Assembly: GCF_026230105.1 (NCBI RefSeq)
Contig: NC_079477.1
Span: forward strand, 12,529,001 to 12,593,000
DNA: 64,000 bases
Reading direction: 5' to 3'
Source: Diorhabda sublineata
Lineage: Eukaryota > Arthropoda > Insecta > Coleoptera > Chrysomelidae
Under the pieces are notes generated by a model, which saw only the letters and a list, made by a program, of their open reading frames with translations, did no database searches and was not told where the DNA came from. Of the stretch, positions 58,948-64,000 are shown in pieces. How positions within the stretch are numbered: position 1 is the stretch's first letter; the number at the start of each line of letters is the position of its first letter. Made by a program: the position numbers and the translations under genes.

Positions 58948-60960
58948 ATCATTGTTTTAACAACAGACATTGCTAATTATTGTGCATTAAGGCAATCGGT
59001 GCAATTTATGTGATATGAGATACAGCAGGTGTATGGCATTCAATATTTATACTGACTGAGAATATTCAGTTTGTTTGGCTTTTAGTTGTATATTCACCGC
59101 AAATATAACAAAATAACGCGTAATAATTAACACATTTGCGTGACATTTCACACTATTCAGCTGTCAACTAATTTCTAAAAACTCGTTCTAGAATTTAATG
59201 GAGAAGTTACAATAAAAACTCATTGATTTGAATTTAGAAAGTGACATGATTAATAAAATAACACAAATATATGACAAACATCAATTTTAAATTTAATTTC
59301 ATTTATTTGAAAGATTTAAAAAATAGAAAAATTGGCAGAAAGTGGAAAAAAATTGATCATGAACAGTCTGTTGAATGATTATAAATAGGATTAGAATTTG
59401 TTATATTATATACCAGACGAAAATCAAATATCATGGGTAACTTTTCAAAAAACAAACAAGAAAATGTACAGAACATAACTGAAAATAGTATATGAAGTAT
59501 ATATTAGAATTGAACAGCTCCAATGGAAGTGCTTTTAAAATATTCTAATGCGTTATGCACCTAAACTTTTTTTATACAGTGGACTTTAATATTTTGAAAA
59601 AATTTCAGGATCAAAATATTGATATTATCAAAACTTTTTGTGAACCAATTCCAGGAGACATCGATTTGTATAAATATGAATTTATACAAATCGGCATACC
59701 TTTTCTTGTTTTATAGATGATTGAATTACAGTTGTAAAAAATGAAAGTTATTTCGAATTATTTAATTATTGGCTCCATTACCTACTGATTGATGAATACA
59801 GCTACTAACTACCGAGTTATCTAATCTGCTCGGCTTCCAATAACGTTTCCAAAACTATAACAAATCTTTGAAATTGGTATCATCGGTAAGTGCAGGATGT
59901 TATGTTAAGATACCAAACTACGTAAAAGCCGGTATTTCCAATTTTCGAGATGTTGTATGGAAAAAACTGTTAACAGCAAGACAAGCTCCACTGTCATTAG
60001 TTCTAGTCCTAATTTACCTAACTACTTAGAAAGGTATAAAATACCAAAATCCAGTTTTCTTCATTTAAGACAAACTTAATTAATAATTTGAAAAAAGTCG
60101 ATTATTGTTGTTGAAAATATCTCTCAGGTAACTTCTTATTGGGCATGAACTGATCGGTATTTATTTATGAAGAAAATAGATTTTGGATTTGTCTCAGGTG
60201 AAACATGAAAATTGAATGAAAAAAGCAATGCTGAAACAGAGAGTAAATATAAGGAAATTGGTAAGTAGAAAAGCCGGTACAGCTAGGCTACATTATACCC
60301 TTCCATTTTCTTTTAAACGTTAATATTTTACAAGTATCTTCAAAAATATGGGTGTGTGCTCAAAACAAATCAATTAATTTAAATCCTAACAGCCAACTTA
60401 CCTGGAAAGGTATGACTAATTACTCATTATATACTACAGTACTGATTCGTTCATTCAACTCCATTTTATTTTCATGAATCTTTTCTCGGTTTGAAAATTT
60501 ACGCTCGCTTTTGAACACATAATACTATAATACCAAAATAACATTCTTGCGCACTTTTATGAGTATTGAGAAAAAAGTTACCTCTACAGTATCTATCATT
60601 AGATAAATTCCGTTTTTCCTTTTATTATTTGAACCTGACAGTTTGTCATAAACTATCAGGGCAGCAGTGATACCGCGTATAATTCTAAACTAAGTTTAAA
60701 TACAGAGGGTGCCGACAACGGGACAGCAATTTTGTGATGCGCGTTTCGGGAATTGCTTGGAGGGGTGTAAGTTTATGTTATCATTCGATTCTTATTTCGT
60801 TTGCCTCTCTTGTGAATTCTGGAATTTGATTTCAACTATTTAACAAACTGAAAGTAACTGTACGTATTTTTTCCCCCTTATTTTTGTGAATAATTCACCT
60901 TTGTTTCCAAGATAAAAGTTATATGTTGACTCAAAATTATATTCACTATTTTCACACTAA
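58948..60960. other. AT-rich stretch without recognised genes
   Basis: A small GC-richer patch at 60700-60770 is unassigned. No motif was recognised. Confidence 0.4.
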
Positions 60961-60964
60961 CCAT

Positions 60965-61870
60965 TTATTATTAGTTTGCTGAATTTAAACGTGGTCGTAC
61001 ATAAATTGGTTATACACGATCATAAATTGAAATTGCGTGAGATAGCCAAAGCCGTTAAGGTATCAGAAGGCAGCGTGTTTACAATTATGCATGAACATTT
61101 GACCATAAAAAAGCTATTTTCAATGTAGGTGCCGCGTTTACTTACAGTCGATCAAAAACAAAAAGTGTTGATGATTCAGAGCAGTGTTTGGCCAAGTTTA
61201 CACGTAATCCGTTTTTTGCATAGATTTGTGACAATGGATCCATCACTACACTCCGGAAGCAAAACGATTGTCATCTGAGTGGACTGCAGCCGGTAAACCA
61301 CGTCCGAAGCGTCCAAAAGCACAATAGTCAGTTGGAAAGTTTATGGCTACAGTATTTTGGGATGCGCGTGGAATGTTGTTAATCGACTATCTCTAAAAAA
61401 AAACAATTAATAGCGTTTACTACTTAAAGTTGTTGGATCGCTTGAATGCAAACATCAAGGAAAAACGGCATCATATGTCGAAGAAAAAATGACTGTTTTA
61501 CCTATACAACGCACCGATTCACAAGTCGATAGCAACGATGGTTGATTTGAACGAATTACATTTCGAATTGCTCCACCGTATCGTCCAGATCTGGCCCCAG
61601 TGACTACTGGCTATTCGCTGATCTCAAAAAATGCTGGCCGTTATGAAATTCAGCTCAAATGAAAAAGGAATTGCTGAAACTAGAACCTATTTTGAGGCAA
61701 AATACAAATCCTTCTACAAGCACGACATCGAGAAGTTAGAGAAGCGTTGGAATGATTGTATTTCTCTTAAAGCAGATTACTTTGACGAATAAAATCGATT
61801 AATGACCAAAATTATGTTTTTCTAAGTTAGTCACAAGACTTTTTGATTGGTGGGAATTGTCATCCTGCTA
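60965..61870 (+). mobile_element. mariner element, 5'-truncated (copy 3)
   Basis: The plus strand starts with FAEFKRGRT and continues KLREIAKAVKVSEGSVFTIM, DQKQ..DDSEQCLAKF, VTMD followed by a small deletion, EWTAAGKPRPKRPKAQ, WKVYGYSILGCAWNVV (in shifted frame), NSVYYLKLLDRLNANIKEKR, LFYLYNAPIHKSIATM, HFELLH, YRPDLAPSDYWLFADLKK, and the C-terminus (YKSFYKHDIEKLEKRWNDC, ADYFDE, stop at about 61791). The trailing sequence resembles the 3' end of copy 2. The middle catalytic Asp of HQDNAPxH is Tyr and many frames shift, but this copy keeps the central part the other two have lost. The first codons and left end are missing. Confidence 0.85.
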
Positions 61871-62199
61871 AAATTTCCAACATAATTTTGATAAAACAAT
61901 GTCAAAAGTGAATTTCTAGATTAGTTCATGAAAAAAGATATCAAATATTCGGGACAGCTTAGAAAATTGGAACAGATATTAGTGATATGAACAAACCAGG
62001 GCTGCCTTCAACGGTATGACACCTGAGGATATCAGCAAAACATTGAGTTTACAATAATAACTGTAAAATTGATTTTATGTTCTGCAATATAGAGTAGCGG
62101 TTAGTATAGATACATAGTGAGTGACGATTAATTTCGTAGAATGAGCTGTCTCTCTTAGGTTACGATATGACACATCCAATGGTTGATAAAACTTTATTA

Positions 62200-62475
62200 A
62201 GTGTGAATAAAGTAATAGTGACCAACAAGATTGCTGAAATTGGAACTGGTATGGCACGCTTATAAAAAGCGTCTTCATTTTTCTAAGCGCTTTTCTTTGA
62301 GATTAATAAAAGAAGAACAGAAAAGTTATGTCCTTTCATTGAATTCGGCGAAACAGGGTTCACATTCCAAAAATGCGCTGTTGTTTGTTGTACTATACGC
62401 AACATTTCAGAGTGTTGAAACCTGGACAAACTGTTAATGCTGTAATGCCATCTAGAGATATTTTTCTTCAAAACT
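62200..62475 (+). mobile_element. small mariner-like transposase fragment
   Basis: One frame contains NRVHIPKMRCCLLYY and VLKPGQTVNAVMP. The VLKPGQTVNA block is the (E)LLKPGQTVNxxxY motif of mariner transposases that follows the MLCVWWD region. No second motif is secure. It differs from the three mariner copies above, so it is a separate family. Confidence 0.45.
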
Positions 62476-64000
62476 AAATCATTTTGATCTATCCGTCGTT
62501 TTTTGTATTCTTTGAAAAAAGGATATATAGTTTGATTTTAGTATGTAGTTGTCAAAATTCAGAAATGGATATTACATTACTAAGAGAAGAGAGTAGATTA
62601 CCTGTACAAGTAGATTATCCATAGATAGGATGACCATTTGCGCTTTAATTGACTAGCAAAGCTAATAATCAATTTTTAATTACAATTCAATATATTTCAT
62701 TATAAATCAAAAAATGAATTAGACGGATACCATATGTTGAGAGAATATTGAATCATGCTTTACGTCATAATACCTTCTACTTTCAACGAAAGTCTATTAT
62801 TCAAACGAACCCATTTTATTTCGTTTCGACAATATGTCAAATCCTTTCTGAATCTTTTATGTATTAAGCACTAAAAGATACGGCTTAAAATGACCAAAGA
62901 CCATGTGTCTTAAGATGCCGACCACAATGTCCAAGTTCAGTATGTAAACTGCCGTATTCTCGGTTAGAAAGGACCGAAGGGTTGACTCATTTCCTGACCA
63001 ACTCTTGATTAATGATTCGTAATAACTACGCTGGAGAATGTTTCGTATTAGTTTTCGGATTGTGTTTTTGACGGATATTATTTTTATACAGATGTGTCTG
63101 GGTTGTGTTGAGGCTTTTGGTCTTTGTCAATCATATTCGTCTGAAATGCGTATTAACGATCTAAGGATCGGATGGTATCTTTAACTATTTATCATCAGAA
63201 CAAAGAATCCAAGAAAGAGCAGTAGCAAGGTTACTACAATATTTTCAATATCTCATAATGGATTGTTCGCAACTGAATTTGTATAAGTCATATTTTTAAA
63301 TACTTTGATTTATACTGAAGAATATTGAAAGGAATGAAGAGCTGTAGTGTTTACAAAGAAACACTAATTTATTTTATGTATTCTGTGATTCAAATAATCA
63401 GATTTTATTCATAAAATCTCCAGAGATATATATTTCATTGACAGTTTCAATTATATATTGTGAAATAAACTAATACTGAATTAGAATATACAGCTGATTA
63501 AATGAAATACCGTAGCGTTCTAAAATGAATATAGAAATTTTTTTGGTTCGTTAATACAACTTACATTTAAGGCTAATACACTACTTAGAACAGAAAGTAG
63601 AACAGATAGCCCTTGGCCCGGACAGATTATCCAGCGATGATGTATAAATCTATAGTAGGAAATTAATGGAAATAACCAATAAAAAAGTGGAAAAATTGTC
63701 CACACAATAGGAATATGAACATTAGTGGAGAAGATGGAAATATATAGAGAACGGATACAATGGATAAGAAACATAATCAACGGATGAAGAAATAGCCAAT
63801 TTACAAAAATTGGCTACATAACGAGTATAACAATACTAGGACGTAAAAAATATGGATATGAATGTGACAATGCAAATAGAAAAGAATAAAATAAGGAGAC
63901 AAAAATAAACATGGTAGGAAAAAAAGTGAAATCGTTAGATCAATAATTATAAAGGAACCAACAATAGAACAAATAAAAAATTCCATTTGATATGCACCTA
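62476..64000. other. AT-rich stretch without recognised genes
   Basis: No motif was recognised. The last 400 bases are purine-rich on the plus strand, as in LINE remnants elsewhere, but without a nameable block. Confidence 0.4.

Noticed and set aside
1..64000. CRISPR arrays, operons, Shine-Dalgarno sites or phage genes
   Set aside because: No regularly spaced repeats and no prokaryotic gene organisation; the sequence is animal nuclear DNA.

Overview
The window is AT-rich, intron-like animal DNA and almost certainly comes from an insect nuclear genome. It has no dense genes, no prokaryotic operons and no bacterial signals. Many decayed transposable elements are of kinds common in insects: RTE-like LINEs, mariner/Tc1, IS630-like elements with long inverted repeats, and Penelope-like elements. 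The one clear host gene is a Hox gene on the minus strand. The exon at 49970-50203 carries the FINSQPSMAEF block and the YPWM hexapeptide (VPEYPWMKEKKT) of proboscipedia/maxillopedia (Hox2 class). A GC-rich open frame at 56667-56826 joins it in the correct phase across a 6.5 kb intron and is the best candidate for the N-terminal coding exon. GC-rich sequence just upstream (to about 57160) looks like its 5' UTR and promoter. No homeobox was found anywhere to the left, so the homeobox exon(s) probably lie beyond position 1, after an intron of more than 49 kb.

Layout. 1-6.4 kb: LINE, Penelope and mariner remnants. 6.6-7.9 kb: a long-inverted-repeat transposon whose transposase is internally inverted. 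9.3-10.0 kb: a foldback repeat. 12.9-14.4 kb: a broken copy of an uncharacterised repeated protein family. 15-22 kb: mostly unrecognised AT-rich sequence with small inverted repeats and a tRNA-like SINE head. 22.6-26.0 kb: a second long-inverted-repeat element and a nearly intact Tc1-type element with perfect 27-bp ends. 26.6 kb: a Penelope/hammerhead-like hairpin. 30-49 kb: LINE and mariner debris and several unexplained GC-rich islands. 50-57 kb: the two Hox exons, with an intron holding a LINE fragment, an IS630-like transposase remnant, a (TA)n tract, a tandem duplication and an inverted-repeat element. 57-64 kb: upstream of the gene, with a second copy of the uncharacterised family and two mariner remnants.

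Every transposon reading frame examined is broken, so none should be autonomous. The main biological point is a proboscipedia locus with giant introns and a heavy transposon load, whereas Hox complexes are usually transposon-poor. Names rest on motif recognition by eye; no database search was possible.
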